Position numbers and translations under genes: made by a program. This document shows, in pieces, positions 36,585 through 47,472 of a DNA stretch of 64,000 bases. Below the pieces are notes generated by a model. That model was not told where the DNA came from, ran no database searches, and saw only the letters and a program-made list of their open reading frames with translations. The DNA comes from a virus. How positions within the stretch are numbered: the first letter of the stretch is position 1; each line of letters begins with the position of its first letter. The stretch is from positions 1 to 64,000 of the IMG/VR virus record IMGVR_UViG_3300035670_000174, one strand, 5' to 3'.

Positions 36585-39245
36585 ATGTCTCAAGTTACAG
36601 GCAATTCGTCTCTTATAAAAACAATATTACATAAATCTCTTGCAGAAGGGGTTTATCGTGATATTGTTACCAGAAATTCGTCTTACTATTATTTCTTAGG
36701 AAAGACATTGGAGTGGGCTAATGATGATGTTCCACCATATCCAACAGACAGTTTGGCTTATGAGCAAGATGTTAGAAATGAAATCATAACATTTAAGCAG
36801 ATTAAGCCAAACGATGTTTCATTTGTTATTCCAAGAACTAGAAATGGTTTAGATCATAACTGGACAGCTGGTACCATTTATGACATGTATGATGATGAAT
36901 ACAATACTGAAATTCTTGGGCTAGATGTTATTTCTGGCGGAACAGGTTATGTGACATTGCCTACTATTACTATCAATGGAGGAGACGGAGTTGGGGCTGC
37001 GTTTACTGCAGTTGTAGATAGTAGTTCTGGACAAATTGTTGGTACTGAGTTAGTTTCAAGAGGTACTGGATATACATCTCCACCAACAGTAACAGTTACA
37101 GGTGGTGGAGGTTCTGGTGCTGTATTAAGAGCAGTTTTAAATATTGCTCCATCTGGATCTCAAAAATTAGAAGATTGCATCTTCTATGTGATGACAGATG
37201 AGTTTAATGTTTATAAATGTTTAGATAATAATAACGATTCTCCTTCTACTGTAAAACCAACAGGAACACAGATCGAACCAATTATTCTTTCTGACGGATA
37301 TGTTTGGAAATACATGTATAACGTGCCAATCGGATTAAGAAATAAGTTTTTAACTGGTGATCAAATTCCTGTCACCAGTGCTTTAACAAATCAATTTTAC
37401 AATAATGGTTCTTTAGACACTATTTCTATTTTAAACAAGGGTGCTGGATATACATCAGCAACTATTCTTGTTAATGGAGATGGTTATAGAGAGTCTGATC
37501 CAGTTTATATTGAAACTGTTGCACCGATTGATGGTGGATCTGGGTTTACTTCACCAACTATAACATTTTCTGATCCAGTTGGTAACTCATCTCCATTCCT
37601 TGCATCAACTTCTGTTTTCTTGGGTCAAAAGTTATATAACTCTGAAAAAGATTTCTATGAAGTTATTACTCCAGGAACTCTTGGATTAAACGAGCCTACT
37701 CATAAAGAAGGTATTGTTAGAAACGGCACTGCTGTTCTAAAATATATTGGAACTACTGCTACTGGTACATTAACTGTTACTGGTGGAGTTATTACAGGTG
37801 TTAACCTTATAGGCTCTGTTAGAGATGCTATTATGGTCACTGGTGGTTCTGGATACACTTCTGTTCCAACTGTAACATTTACAGGTGGTGGTGGCACTGG
37901 CGCTGCTGGTGTTGCAAAAATGCATAATGGAAGTGTTCTTTACATTTCTATAACCAATCAAGGTAAAGGCTATACTAGCGATCCTACAATTATTATTGGA
38001 GAAGAGTGGCAAGCGTCAACAGCTGTCGAATTATATCAGCAAGTATTCTACTCAAATAGATTGTATACTGTTACTACTGCAGGAACTACTGGAACAACTG
38101 CCCCAACCCATACTACTGGTTCCCAAACAGATGGAACTGCAGTGTTAGAATATGCTGGAACACGCGCATCAGCAACATCTGTTAGAAAATATGGATCTGG
38201 CTACAAAACTGCTCCAGAAATAACTATCACTGGAACAAGAACAACTGATCCAGAATTTGTTGTATATACTTCTCTTTCTGATGCAAAACTGATCCCAGTT
38301 ATTGATAGTGGTCAAATTACAGGAATTATTGTTGAAGATGCTGGTGTTGGATATACTTTTGCAGATCTAACTGTCATCTCAGATGGTGGCGGTACAGGTG
38401 CTGAGTTGTTAGCTAATTTAAATATTGGTAATATCGATTCACTCCAAGCAAATAATGAGATGTTAACGGTATCAGGAACAATCGATGCAATCAAAGTTGT
38501 TAGTGGTGGTTATGCTTATGCGAATGCTACAGTTTTAATTGAAGGGGATGGAGTTAATGCAAGAGCAACTGCAGAAATTGATCCAGTAACAGGTAGTATT
38601 TCAAAGATAAATATTATCAACAGAGGTAGTGGATATACGTATGCAAATATCACTATCACTGGTAGTGGACATGCAGCTACAGCAAGAGCAATTATTTCTC
38701 CATATGGTGGACATGGTAAAAACGCACCAGACGAATTATTTGCAAGAACTTTAATGTTTTATGGTAATGTCTCTACTGACTTGAATCAAGGTTTAGAAAT
38801 TAACAACGACTATCGTCAAGTTGGAATTATCAAAAACCCAAGAGCATATAATAGCACATCATTTTATAGCAACACTCTTGGTTCTGCATGTTTTGTGTTA
38901 GCGACTAGTATTGATCCAGAAGATTTTCCAAAAGATAGTAAAGTTTTTGTTAATAGATCTGTGAATGTTACGTCAGGTAATAACAATATTACACAAACTA
39001 TTCAAAAAGCATATCGAGTAGTAACATCAACAGCAACTGCAGTACTACTACAGTCATTAGATAATGATGTTCCACAAGTTAATGATACATTTTTAAATGA
39101 TGATTTACAATCATTCACAGTGGCAACAGTAGGTTATCCAAACGTAGATAAATATTCTGGTCAGATGATGTTTATCGATAATAAAGGCGGTTTCACTCCT
39201 TCGGGCGCAGAAACTGTCACATTAAGAACTGTTATAAAATTCTAA
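36585..39245 (+). CDS. 8: gp8-like baseplate wedge with beta-repeat insertions
   Basis: 886 aa, versus 334 in T4. The gp8 start and end are recognisable: SSYYYFLGKTLEWANDDVPP, PTDSLAYEQDVRNEIITFKQ and VSFVIPRTRN at the N-terminus, with LEDCIFYVMTDEFNVYKCLD and ILSDGYVWKYMYNVP after the first insert. Between and after these are at least five copies of a Gly-rich beta motif (GTGYTSPPTVTVTGGGGSGA and variants near 120-180, 285, 420, 450, 580, 640, 680). The insertions probably decorate the baseplate surface. The final part RQVGIIKNPRAYNSTSFYSN is again gp8-like. Confidence 0.8.
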   Translation: MSQVTGNSSLIKTILHKSLAEGVYRDIVTRNSSYYYFLGKTLEWANDDVPPYPTDSLAYEQDVRNEIITFKQIKPNDVSFVIPRTRNGLDHNWTAGTIYDMYDDEYNTEILGLDVISGGTGYVTLPTITINGGDGVGAAFTAVVDSSSGQIVGTELVSRGTGYTSPPTVTVTGGGGSGAVLRAVLNIAPSGSQKLEDCIFYVMTDEFNVYKCLDNNNDSPSTVKPTGTQIEPIILSDGYVWKYMYNVPIGLRNKFLTGDQIPVTSALTNQFYNNGSLDTISILNKGAGYTSATILVNGDGYRESDPVYIETVAPIDGGSGFTSPTITFSDPVGNSSPFLASTSVFLGQKLYNSEKDFYEVITPGTLGLNEPTHKEGIVRNGTAVLKYIGTTATGTLTVTGGVITGVNLIGSVRDAIMVTGGSGYTSVPTVTFTGGGGTGAAGVAKMHNGSVLYISITNQGKGYTSDPTIIIGEEWQASTAVELYQQVFYSNRLYTVTTAGTTGTTAPTHTTGSQTDGTAVLEYAGTRASATSVRKYGSGYKTAPEITITGTRTTDPEFVVYTSLSDAKLIPVIDSGQITGIIVEDAGVGYTFADLTVISDGGGTGAELLANLNIGNIDSLQANNEMLTVSGTIDAIKVVSGGYAYANATVLIEGDGVNARATAEIDPVTGSISKINIINRGSGYTYANITITGSGHAATARAIISPYGGHGKNAPDELFARTLMFYGNVSTDLNQGLEINNDYRQVGIIKNPRAYNSTSFYSNTLGSACFVLATSIDPEDFPKDSKVFVNRSVNVTSGNNNITQTIQKAYRVVTSTATAVLLQSLDNDVPQVNDTFLNDDLQSFTVATVGYPNVDKYSGQMMFIDNKGGFTPSGAETVTLRTVIKF

Positions 39246-39268
39246 GTTAAGAGTAAAGAGAAAAAACA

Positions 39269-42200
39269 ATGGCAATTAACTTTAACACTGAACCATATTA
39301 CGACGATTTTTCTGAGTCTAAGAAATTCTACAGAATTTTATATCGTCCTGGCTATGCTGTTCAGGCTAGAGAACTAACACAGATGCAGACTATTCTGCAA
39401 AATCAGATTTCTCGTTTTGGTGATCACATCTTCAAAGAAGGTGCAATGATTATTCCAGGACAAATCTCTGTTGATACAAAAATTGCATACATTAAATTAG
39501 AAAGTACATATAACTCTGTACTAGCTGATACTATTCTTGAATCTTATGTTGGAAAAATTATTACTGATGCTCCAGATGATACAACAGAAGGTCTAAGAGC
39601 AAAAGTAATTTTCTATTCTAAAGCAGAAGGCTCTGATGCTCCAACATTATTTGTTCGTTATGTTAACTCTGGCGATAATAGTATAACTAAGCAATACTCA
39701 GCTTCTGCTGTTCTCCGTGTAGTAGATGACTCTTCTATTGCAAACATCCAAGCACTTTCATCATCTCCTTGTGGTGCTGGATCTATCGCTACAATCACTG
39801 AAGGTGTGTTTTATCTAAAAGAACATTTTGTTTTAGTCGAAGAGCAAAGTATTGTTCTTGACAAATATTCTAACACACCATCTTATAGAATTGGTTTAAC
39901 TGCTACTGAAAAGATTATCACGCCAGAAGACGATTCTTCTCTATTCGATAACGCTCAAAATACATTTAACTTTGCAGCTCCAGGCGCACATCGCTATTAC
40001 ATCGAGGCTGTTTTAAGTAAGTTATCATTAACAGATACTAATGATACTGATTTTATTGAACTTGTAAGAATTAGTTCAGGTAAAGTACAAAAAGAAACTA
40101 GAAGAACAGAATACTCTATTCTTGAGCAAACATTAGCAAGAAGAACATATGATGAGTCTGGTAACTATACAGTTAAACCATTTGAGATTGATGTTCGCGA
40201 GTACAGAAATAATAATCGTGGTGCATGGACATCAGGTAGAGTTTATCTAATCGGAGATGTAGTCACTAACTCTAGTAATACATACGTCGCGAAAAATTCT
40301 GGAACATCTTCTTCAAGCACGCCTCCAACACATACTGCTGGTTCAGTGTATGATGGTCCAGGTAATACTGGAATTCAGTGGGAATATAATTTAACTCCAT
40401 ATTACAATCGTGGTATCTATTTTCCAGACAATAGCGATAACTTAGCTACTCAACAAGCAGCAGAAGCAAAACTAGCTGTTGGATTAGAGCCAGGAAAAGC
40501 ATACATTCAGGGTTTTGAACTTGAAAAAATTGCTACTGAATATCTTGAGGTAGAAAAGGCAAGAGATTACGTTCAAGTTGATAATGGAATTATTCCAACT
40601 ACTGCAGGAAACTATGTTCTTATCACAAACATTAATGGTCTTCCTCCAGTAGACACATTCTCTGAAGTCACTTTATACGACAAAGTCACATCATCTGTTG
40701 GCGTTGCTCCAACAAGTTCTACTGTTATCGGAACAGCGAGAGTTAGATTTTTAGAGTGGCACAATGGAACAATCGGTACTCAAGCATCAATTTACAAACT
40801 TGGTTTATTTGATATTAAATTAAATAATAACTTTGACTTTAACAGAAAAGTTAAATCTGTTTATTTTAGTAGAGGCGATGCAAATATCAACTTTACTGCA
40901 GATATTTCTCCTGTCAATACAAGATTAGTTGGTTCTGTTTTCTCTGGAAGCATTGCAACACCTTCTTCCTCAACAACAATTATTGGATCTGGCACATCGT
41001 TTGAAACAGATTTGATTGTTGGTGATTATATTTCTATTGGTGGTAGCATCAGACGTGTAGAGAGTATTGTTTCTCAAACTAATATTACTATAGATACTGC
41101 TGTTAATCTTAGTGGTGTTACTATTGATAGAATTTCTACAGATATTCTAGAGCCACAAAACACACCACTGGTATTTCAGTTACCATACTATGCAATTAAA
41201 GACGTTCGTTCTTCTCTTTTAACAAATGATACTATCTACACTGTATATGAAACATTCACAGGTAGCGTGACATCTGGACAAATTTCTATTTCTACTGCTT
41301 CTGGAACATTTGCTTCTGCAGCAGAAACTGACAATTATGTTGTTATTGATTATGATGTAACTAGTGGTGGTGCAATCATTAATCCATCTAGCGTCGTTCC
41401 ATCTGGTTCTGGTTGCGTTATTAACGTATCAACAGCATTAAACGGCAGAGCAGTTAAAGTTATTGCTGCAGTTAATAAGAGTGGTTCTGTTTTAACAGAG
41501 AAAACAAAGACCTTAGTTTCTTCAGCAACTGTTGCATTTACATCTAAAGCAACTGCACAATCTTCAACTCTATTGCTTGGTAAAGCTGATGCATACAGAA
41601 TAGTTTCTGTCAAAATGAAATCTGGAACATTTGCGTCTCCAGGTGCTACATATTCTATTGATATTAGCGATCGATATGATTTCGATAATGGACAAAGAGA
41701 TACTCACTATGATCAATCAAGATTGATCTTAAAGAATTCTTTTGCTCCACCAGAAGCACCTATTGAAATTACGTTTGATTACTTCACTCATTCTACTGGC
41801 GATTATTTTACAGTAAACTCATATCCTGCAAATATTGATTACAAGGCTATTCCATATTTCCAAAATGTATCGTTAAGAGATTGCATCGACTTTAGACCAA
41901 GAATTGATGATGCTGGCACAACTTTCTCAGGAACAGGTGCTTCTGTCTCATTAGTTCCAAAGAGAGGTATAGATGTAAGCGCAGACTTCACATACTATCT
42001 CCCAAGAAAAGTTAAAATTGCTATGGACTTTTCTGGCAATTTCTTCTCTATTGATGGTGTCCCATCTCTAAATCCTGGTGAACCACAAGATCCAGAACTT
42101 GGTCTTGTGTTGTATAATCTAACATTAGAGCCATATACATTTGGCACTCTAAGCAATAATGTTCAAGTTAATAGACTAGACAATAAACGTTATACAATGC

Positions 42201-45200
42201 GCGATATTGGTAAGTTAGAAAAGCGTATTGACAATCTAGAATATTATACTTCTCTATCGCTATTAGAACAGCAAACAGAATCATTAGATGTTATCGACTC
42301 TAATGGTGATACTAGATTTAAGAATGGATTTATTGTAGATAATTTCCAAGGTCATAATACTGGTGATACAAATTCTCCAGATTATATTTGCTCTATCGAC
42401 ATGGAAGCTGCAGAGTTAAGACCATTCTATGCTATGCAGAATATCAATCTGTTAGAGAAAAATTCTAATAACACTCAACGCGCAGGATCTAACTACAAAT
42501 TATATGGCGATGTTATAACTCTTCCAGTTGTAGAAGATGTTAAATTAATCGAACAACCATATGCTTCTAGATTAGAAAACATCAATCCATTTGCAGTTTT
42601 CACTTTCTTAGGTGATGTTAAACTAAACCCATCTTCTGATGATTGGTTTGAAATCGATCGTCGTCCAGACATTGTTAATAACGTAGAAGGTAATTTTGAA
42701 TCTATTAAGAACATGGCTGAACAGGCTGGTGTTCTTGGAACTGTTTGGAATGCTTGGCAAACTCAGTGGTCTGGTGCACCTGTTAACACTGGTCGTGTTG
42801 TTTATACATTTGGTAGTAACTGGGCTTCTGGGTTTGGTGATGTTCGTTTATCTCAAGCAGAAGTTCAGCAGCGTTTTGGTATCACATCTTGGGGTAATGC
42901 TCGTCAAATAACTGCAGAAACTACTGCTGTAGAATTAGGGCAGCAAAGAACTGGCGTTAAGTCTACTGTTGTTGCAAAAATCGATAGACAGATTGTCAAT
43001 GATCGAGTTTTATCAACTGCAGCTATTCCATATATCCGTAGTCGTAATGTCTTAGTTCAGGTACGTGGACTAAAACCAAATACAAGATTCTATCCATATT
43101 TCGACGATATCGCTATAACCAGCTATTGCACACCAGCCACTAAAATTGTTTATACTCCAACAGGTGCTACTTCTGCGTTGAAATATGCACAACATAGTGC
43201 GTTTGACACTGAAACTAACGTAGGTGGTTTGGCTTCAGCAGCAGCCAGAAGAGTAAATGGTGATACACAAGTTTGTTTAAATCGTGGTGACATCATTACT
43301 GGTTCTACATCTGGAGCAACTGGTGTTCTTGTTGGAAAAGAATATAATCCAGATACTGAAACATATGCGTTGTATGTTTTAAATGTTATTGGAACATTTA
43401 GTCCAACTGAAACTATTACTGGTTCTGTTTCTGCTGCAACAGGTACTGTTTCTACTATTGCTTCTGGTACTACTGGTGCTAACCTTGTATCAAACTTTAA
43501 TGGTGACATTCAACTACTGTTTAATATTCCAAATACTGACGCTGTACGTTTCCGTTGTGGAACTAGAGAATTTAAATTAATCGATGCTGCTACTGCAGAT
43601 GGAGAATTTACTTCTCGTGGTCGTGCAAACTATCGCGCTGAAGGTGTTCTTGAAACTAGACAACAAACAGTTAATGCTGTTAGAAACGCAGAGATTGTTG
43701 AAGAGCGTGTTGTTGAGAATAGAGTTATCACTCAAACTACAGACAGAGTAGTTTCTGATACTGGTTGGTGGGATCCACTAGCACAGTCATTCTTAATCGA
43801 GCAACGTGGTGGATGTTTCCTATCAAAAGTTGATATTTTCTTTGCAACAAAAGATTCAGCTATTCCTGTAACTCTAGAAATTAGAGAAATGGTAAATGGT
43901 TATCCAGGAAAACGTGTTCTACCATTCTCTCGCATTAAGTTAAATCCAGAGCAAGTTAATATCTCAACAAATACAGTAAACCTAGATGGAACAACTGTAG
44001 CGAAGTATGATACACCAACTTCTTTTGTTTTCCCATCTCCAGTATATGTTGAAGAGAACACTGAGTACTGTATCGTTCTAGCATCTGATTCAAATAACTA
44101 TAAAGTTTGGATCTCTCAGATCGGTGATCAGATGCCAGGAACTGCTAGAACAATTTCTGAGCAGCCATATCTTGGTTCTCTGTTTAAGTCACAAAACGCT
44201 TCTACATGGACTGCAGACCAAACTCAAGATCTAAAATTCACTCTATATCGTGCAAGATTTGAGACTGGTGTTGTTGGAAACATAGAATATGTTAACGACG
44301 TTGTTCCTCAACAAACTCTATTCCAGGATCCATTTGAAACTAGATCTGGCACTAATAAGGTTAGAGTTTGGCAGAAAGAACATGGAATGCCTTCAGGTTC
44401 TAGAGTTACTATAAGTGGAGTTTCTGGAACTATCAATAATATTCCAAGTTCTGAGTTTAATACAACTCATATCATTAGCGATGTAGATCTAGACAGTTAC
44501 GTTATTACAGTTTCTACTAATGCTAATGCTTCTGGTTATGTTGGTGGTTCTTCTGTTAGAGCAACTAGAAATATTCAGATTGACGGTATTCAACCATCTG
44601 TTCAAGTTCAGAGATTCTCTGATACTGTAATTAACTTTGGATTGAAAACAACTACTGGTAAGTCTGTAGATTCAACTACTCAAAATGCATATGTTCAGGA
44701 ATCTTCATTTACTCCTGTTCTTGCGAATGAAAATAATTTCTTTGAAGCACCAAGAATGATTGCTTCTGAAATTAATGAGACTAATTCTCTAGCTGGTAAT
44801 AAATCATTAACAATGAACGTGACAATGTCCACAACTAATGATGCATTGTCTCCTATTATCGACACACATAGAACCAGTGCGATTGTATTCACAAACAAAG
44901 TTAATGACCCATCAGAAGTTAATATGAACGTAGTGGCATTAGATAGTAATGTCATCGTTTCTAATTCAGCTAATATTAGCATTTCTGGTAATACTATTAC
45001 TACTTCTGATACTGCTACAAAAGAAGCATTCTTATCTGCTAGCATTGGAAAGTATATGATTATTGCTGGTGCATCTTCTGGAGAAAGCACTAGACTTATC
45101 ACAGATATCGCTGCTGATGGATCTTCTATAACATTCTCTGAAGCACCAGCAGCAGTCACTGGTAATGTCACAATTACACAGAAAGAGCGTTTTGTTGATG

Positions 45201-45568
45201 AAATTGCATCTTTTGATTCTTCAACATACAGTAAATATGTAACTAAGAAGATCAATTTTGCAAATGCTTCTAACTTCTTAAAGATTAGATTCGCAGTAAA
45301 TCTACCTTCAGATGCTACTGTTGAGGTGTGGTATAAAACTGCTGTAGTTGGATCTACATCATCGTTTGATACATTAACATACACTAAACTAGATCCAGAT
45401 GCTCCTATTATTAATGCTACAAATGGAAGCAATCAATTCTTTGATGTTTCTTATTCCAAAGATAACATCGAATCATTTGATGCGGTCCAAGTGAAACTTG
45501 TTATGAAATCTAAGAATAGTTCTGAAGTTCCACGCATTAAAGATCTACGTATTATCGCTTGCGCATAA
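39269..45568 (+). CDS. giant virion protein, DUF4815-type (gp10-like)
   Basis: 2099 aa, the largest gene here. It begins FNTEPYYDDFSESKKFYRIL and GYAVQARELTQMQTILQNQI, the DUF4815 signature of large marine-phage structural proteins. Middle: DIGKLEKRIDNLEYYTSLSL (helical junction). A GDIITGSTSGATGVLVGK insert near 1340 matches one in gp13. WWDPLAQSFLIEQRGGCFLS near 1500 precedes a jelly-roll-like domain. It probably links wedge and tail fibres as T4 gp10 does; the assignment to gp10 is positional. AAAGAGAAAA serves as a weak ribosome site. Confidence 0.75.
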   Translation: MAINFNTEPYYDDFSESKKFYRILYRPGYAVQARELTQMQTILQNQISRFGDHIFKEGAMIIPGQISVDTKIAYIKLESTYNSVLADTILESYVGKIITDAPDDTTEGLRAKVIFYSKAEGSDAPTLFVRYVNSGDNSITKQYSASAVLRVVDDSSIANIQALSSSPCGAGSIATITEGVFYLKEHFVLVEEQSIVLDKYSNTPSYRIGLTATEKIITPEDDSSLFDNAQNTFNFAAPGAHRYYIEAVLSKLSLTDTNDTDFIELVRISSGKVQKETRRTEYSILEQTLARRTYDESGNYTVKPFEIDVREYRNNNRGAWTSGRVYLIGDVVTNSSNTYVAKNSGTSSSSTPPTHTAGSVYDGPGNTGIQWEYNLTPYYNRGIYFPDNSDNLATQQAAEAKLAVGLEPGKAYIQGFELEKIATEYLEVEKARDYVQVDNGIIPTTAGNYVLITNINGLPPVDTFSEVTLYDKVTSSVGVAPTSSTVIGTARVRFLEWHNGTIGTQASIYKLGLFDIKLNNNFDFNRKVKSVYFSRGDANINFTADISPVNTRLVGSVFSGSIATPSSSTTIIGSGTSFETDLIVGDYISIGGSIRRVESIVSQTNITIDTAVNLSGVTIDRISTDILEPQNTPLVFQLPYYAIKDVRSSLLTNDTIYTVYETFTGSVTSGQISISTASGTFASAAETDNYVVIDYDVTSGGAIINPSSVVPSGSGCVINVSTALNGRAVKVIAAVNKSGSVLTEKTKTLVSSATVAFTSKATAQSSTLLLGKADAYRIVSVKMKSGTFASPGATYSIDISDRYDFDNGQRDTHYDQSRLILKNSFAPPEAPIEITFDYFTHSTGDYFTVNSYPANIDYKAIPYFQNVSLRDCIDFRPRIDDAGTTFSGTGASVSLVPKRGIDVSADFTYYLPRKVKIAMDFSGNFFSIDGVPSLNPGEPQDPELGLVLYNLTLEPYTFGTLSNNVQVNRLDNKRYTMRDIGKLEKRIDNLEYYTSLSLLEQQTESLDVIDSNGDTRFKNGFIVDNFQGHNTGDTNSPDYICSIDMEAAELRPFYAMQNINLLEKNSNNTQRAGSNYKLYGDVITLPVVEDVKLIEQPYASRLENINPFAVFTFLGDVKLNPSSDDWFEIDRRPDIVNNVEGNFESIKNMAEQAGVLGTVWNAWQTQWSGAPVNTGRVVYTFGSNWASGFGDVRLSQAEVQQRFGITSWGNARQITAETTAVELGQQRTGVKSTVVAKIDRQIVNDRVLSTAAIPYIRSRNVLVQVRGLKPNTRFYPYFDDIAITSYCTPATKIVYTPTGATSALKYAQHSAFDTETNVGGLASAAARRVNGDTQVCLNRGDIITGSTSGATGVLVGKEYNPDTETYALYVLNVIGTFSPTETITGSVSAATGTVSTIASGTTGANLVSNFNGDIQLLFNIPNTDAVRFRCGTREFKLIDAATADGEFTSRGRANYRAEGVLETRQQTVNAVRNAEIVEERVVENRVITQTTDRVVSDTGWWDPLAQSFLIEQRGGCFLSKVDIFFATKDSAIPVTLEIREMVNGYPGKRVLPFSRIKLNPEQVNISTNTVNLDGTTVAKYDTPTSFVFPSPVYVEENTEYCIVLASDSNNYKVWISQIGDQMPGTARTISEQPYLGSLFKSQNASTWTADQTQDLKFTLYRARFETGVVGNIEYVNDVVPQQTLFQDPFETRSGTNKVRVWQKEHGMPSGSRVTISGVSGTINNIPSSEFNTTHIISDVDLDSYVITVSTNANASGYVGGSSVRATRNIQIDGIQPSVQVQRFSDTVINFGLKTTTGKSVDSTTQNAYVQESSFTPVLANENNFFEAPRMIASEINETNSLAGNKSLTMNVTMSTTNDALSPIIDTHRTSAIVFTNKVNDPSEVNMNVVALDSNVIVSNSANISISGNTITTSDTATKEAFLSASIGKYMIIAGASSGESTRLITDIAADGSSITFSEAPAAVTGNVTITQKERFVDEIASFDSSTYSKYVTKKINFANASNFLKIRFAVNLPSDATVEVWYKTAVVGSTSSFDTLTYTKLDPDAPIINATNGSNQFFDVSYSKDNIESFDAVQVKLVMKSKNSSEVPRIKDLRIIACA

Positions 45569-45798
45569 TGAATAATTTTCTAAAAATAGAAGGTAAAGAT
45601 TCTCTTGTTCGAGATATGAGTAGTGGAGCTATCATAAATACTAATAAGATTGATTATGAAAATTATGTGAACAAGAGAAGAACTCATCAAAAAATTAATG
45701 AAGAAGTAAAAAAGAACACTGATGATATCGAAAGTATAAAAACTGATATCGCAGAAATTAAGAATATCTTAATTGCGTTACTAAACAAAGGTCAATAA
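45568..45798 (+). CDS. small conserved tail-region protein
   Basis: 76 aa from ATG 45568 (TAATG overlap); the frame is open a few codons upstream but only inside the giant gene. NNFLKIEGKDSLVRDMSSGA, then IINTNKIDYENYVNKRR and a helical end with TDDIESIKTDIAEIKNIL. The same short protein follows the large fibre-base gene in other T4-like marine phages. Possibly a chaperone or connector; function unknown. Confidence 0.7.
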   Translation: MNNFLKIEGKDSLVRDMSSGAIINTNKIDYENYVNKRRTHQKINEEVKKNTDDIESIKTDIAEIKNILIALLNKGQ

Positions 45799-47009
45799 TG
45801 GCAGTCATTTTCTTAAGAAGCACTAAAGGTAGCCCTTTAACTATTGCCGAAGCAGATGCTAACATCAACAACCTAAACACTGAGTTAGGTGGTAAGTTAG
45901 ATATAACATCTTACACTGCAACAGATGTGCTTGCAAAAATTTTATCAGTCGATGGTGCTGGTTCTGGTTTAGACGCAGATAGAGTGCAGGGTAAAAATAT
46001 TGCGTCAACTAACACCAATAACACTCTGGTATTAAGAGACTCATCTGGTAATTTTGCAGCAACTACTGTTACCGCAAATTTAGTCGGTAATGTTACTGGA
46101 AATATTACAGGTAATGGTATCGGTACATGGACAGGTACTGCAACTAATGTCAGTGGCGTGGTTACTGTGGAGCATGGTGGTACTGGTGTAACAACAGTAG
46201 ATGCTATTAAAACATTATTGTCTATTGGAAATATGGCTTCTCAAAACTCTGCCAGCGTTAATATTACTGGTGGAAATATTACAGGCATCAATCCAATTGA
46301 TGTTTCTAGTGGTGGTACTGGAGCAAGTTCTGCTACTATCGCCAGAATTAACTTGGGTCTAAATATTGGTACTGATATTCAAGGTTTTGCGCCAATTTTA
46401 TCTTCCATCTCTGCACTATCTAACAATGGTGTCGTAGTTAAAACTGGTTCTGGTACTTCAACTACAGCAGCGCTTGTTGCTGGCACAAATATTAATATCA
46501 CTAACAGTGATTTTACTGGTGGTAATCCAACAATATCATTAATTTCTAGTCCTGCTTTAACAGGAACTCCTACTGCGCCAACTGCAGCTGCTGGAAATAA
46601 TACTACACAAATCGCAACTACAGCGTTTGTTAAATCTGCAGTAGATACAGGTGATGCTGCTCAACAAGTTTATACTGATAATAAGTTTAATTCTGTAGTT
46701 GGTTTAGCTAAAGCATGGGTTGTGTTTAACGGATCTGATGGTTCTATTTTAGCAAGTAATAATGTAAATAGTGTCACATCAAATGGTGCAGGTCAGTACA
46801 CAATTAATATCGCTTCTGGAACATTTAGTAATGCAAACTTTGTAGCGTTTGGTATGTGCGGTGGTGGTGGAACAACAGCAGGAAGATTTATGACATTCGT
46901 CAATTCTAGTGCTACTGCTTTAGTTGTCTACACACTAACAGCAGCATTTAGTGGTGGTACTGTAGCAGGCGTCAATAATGGTGTTGTTCGAGTTGCAATG
47001 TTTAACTAA
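45798..47009 (+). CDS. tail fibre protein
   Basis: 403 aa. N-terminal attachment-like segment (FLRSTKGSPLTIAEADANIN), phage fibre repeats (TLVLRDSSGNFAATTVTANL, VEHGGTGVTTVDAIKTLL, SSGGTGASSATIARINLGLN), and the PTAPTAAAGNNTTQIATTAF motif followed by VKSAVDTG, typical of tail-fibre shafts. The last ~110 residues form a separate tip domain. TAATG coupling with the upstream gene. Confidence 0.8.
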   Translation: MAVIFLRSTKGSPLTIAEADANINNLNTELGGKLDITSYTATDVLAKILSVDGAGSGLDADRVQGKNIASTNTNNTLVLRDSSGNFAATTVTANLVGNVTGNITGNGIGTWTGTATNVSGVVTVEHGGTGVTTVDAIKTLLSIGNMASQNSASVNITGGNITGINPIDVSSGGTGASSATIARINLGLNIGTDIQGFAPILSSISALSNNGVVVKTGSGTSTTAALVAGTNINITNSDFTGGNPTISLISSPALTGTPTAPTAAAGNNTTQIATTAFVKSAVDTGDAAQQVYTDNKFNSVVGLAKAWVVFNGSDGSILASNNVNSVTSNGAGQYTINIASGTFSNANFVAFGMCGGGGTTAGRFMTFVNSSATALVVYTLTAAFSGGTVAGVNNGVVRVAMFN

Positions 47010-47018
47010 GGTTAAGAA

Positions 47019-47468
47019 ATGAAACATATTTTATATCTACAACAAGATGGTATCGTTGCTATTATTTCTGGAGCTAAAAATATATCTCTAGTAGATCTAC
47101 AACAGCAAGTTCCAGTAGGTCTTCCTTCTGTTATGATCGATAGCGAACAATTGCCAAAAACAGAACATTTAGAAATTTTTAGAGATGCTCTTACTGCAGA
47201 TTTTGATAGTCCAGGTCAACCTAAAGTTAAAATTGATCTTGAAAAGGCTAAAAATATTGCAAAGGTTAAAATTCGCCAATATAGAAAAGAACTATATGCA
47301 GCAAACGATATTGTCATTAGAGACGCAATGATTTCTAATGACCAAGTAACTTTAAAGTCTGCTATCAAGCAAAGAGATTATCTCAAAGATTTAACTAAGG
47401 TCGTTAACAATGTAGCAAATGTTGACGAAATTATAGAAAAATTAGAAAACCTTAATATCAAGGTATAA
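47019..47468 (+). CDS. tail-fibre-associated helical protein
   Basis: 149 aa. A beta-rich start (KHILYLQQDGIVAIISGAKN) and a long helical C-terminal half with DLEKAKNIAKVKIRQYRKEL and a LENLNIKV end. The Y-R-K-E-L helix resembles the C-terminal region of tail fibre assembly (chaperone) proteins, which often sit between fibre genes as here. Assignment is tentative. Confidence 0.5.
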   Translation: MKHILYLQQDGIVAIISGAKNISLVDLQQQVPVGLPSVMIDSEQLPKTEHLEIFRDALTADFDSPGQPKVKIDLEKAKNIAKVKIRQYRKELYAANDIVIRDAMISNDQVTLKSAIKQRDYLKDLTKVVNNVANVDEIIEKLENLNIKV

Positions 47469-47472
47469 TTAA

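Noticed and set aside
44695-45432. Long open frame (245 codons) on the - strand opposite the giant virion gene; similar ones at 57781-58464, 53660-54127 and 21406-21843
   Set aside because: They mirror Thr/Ser/Gly-rich coding repeats of the + strand (or the tape measure on -). Their hydrophobic Val/Pro/Ser content is the reverse complement of such repeats, with no ribosome sites or family motifs.
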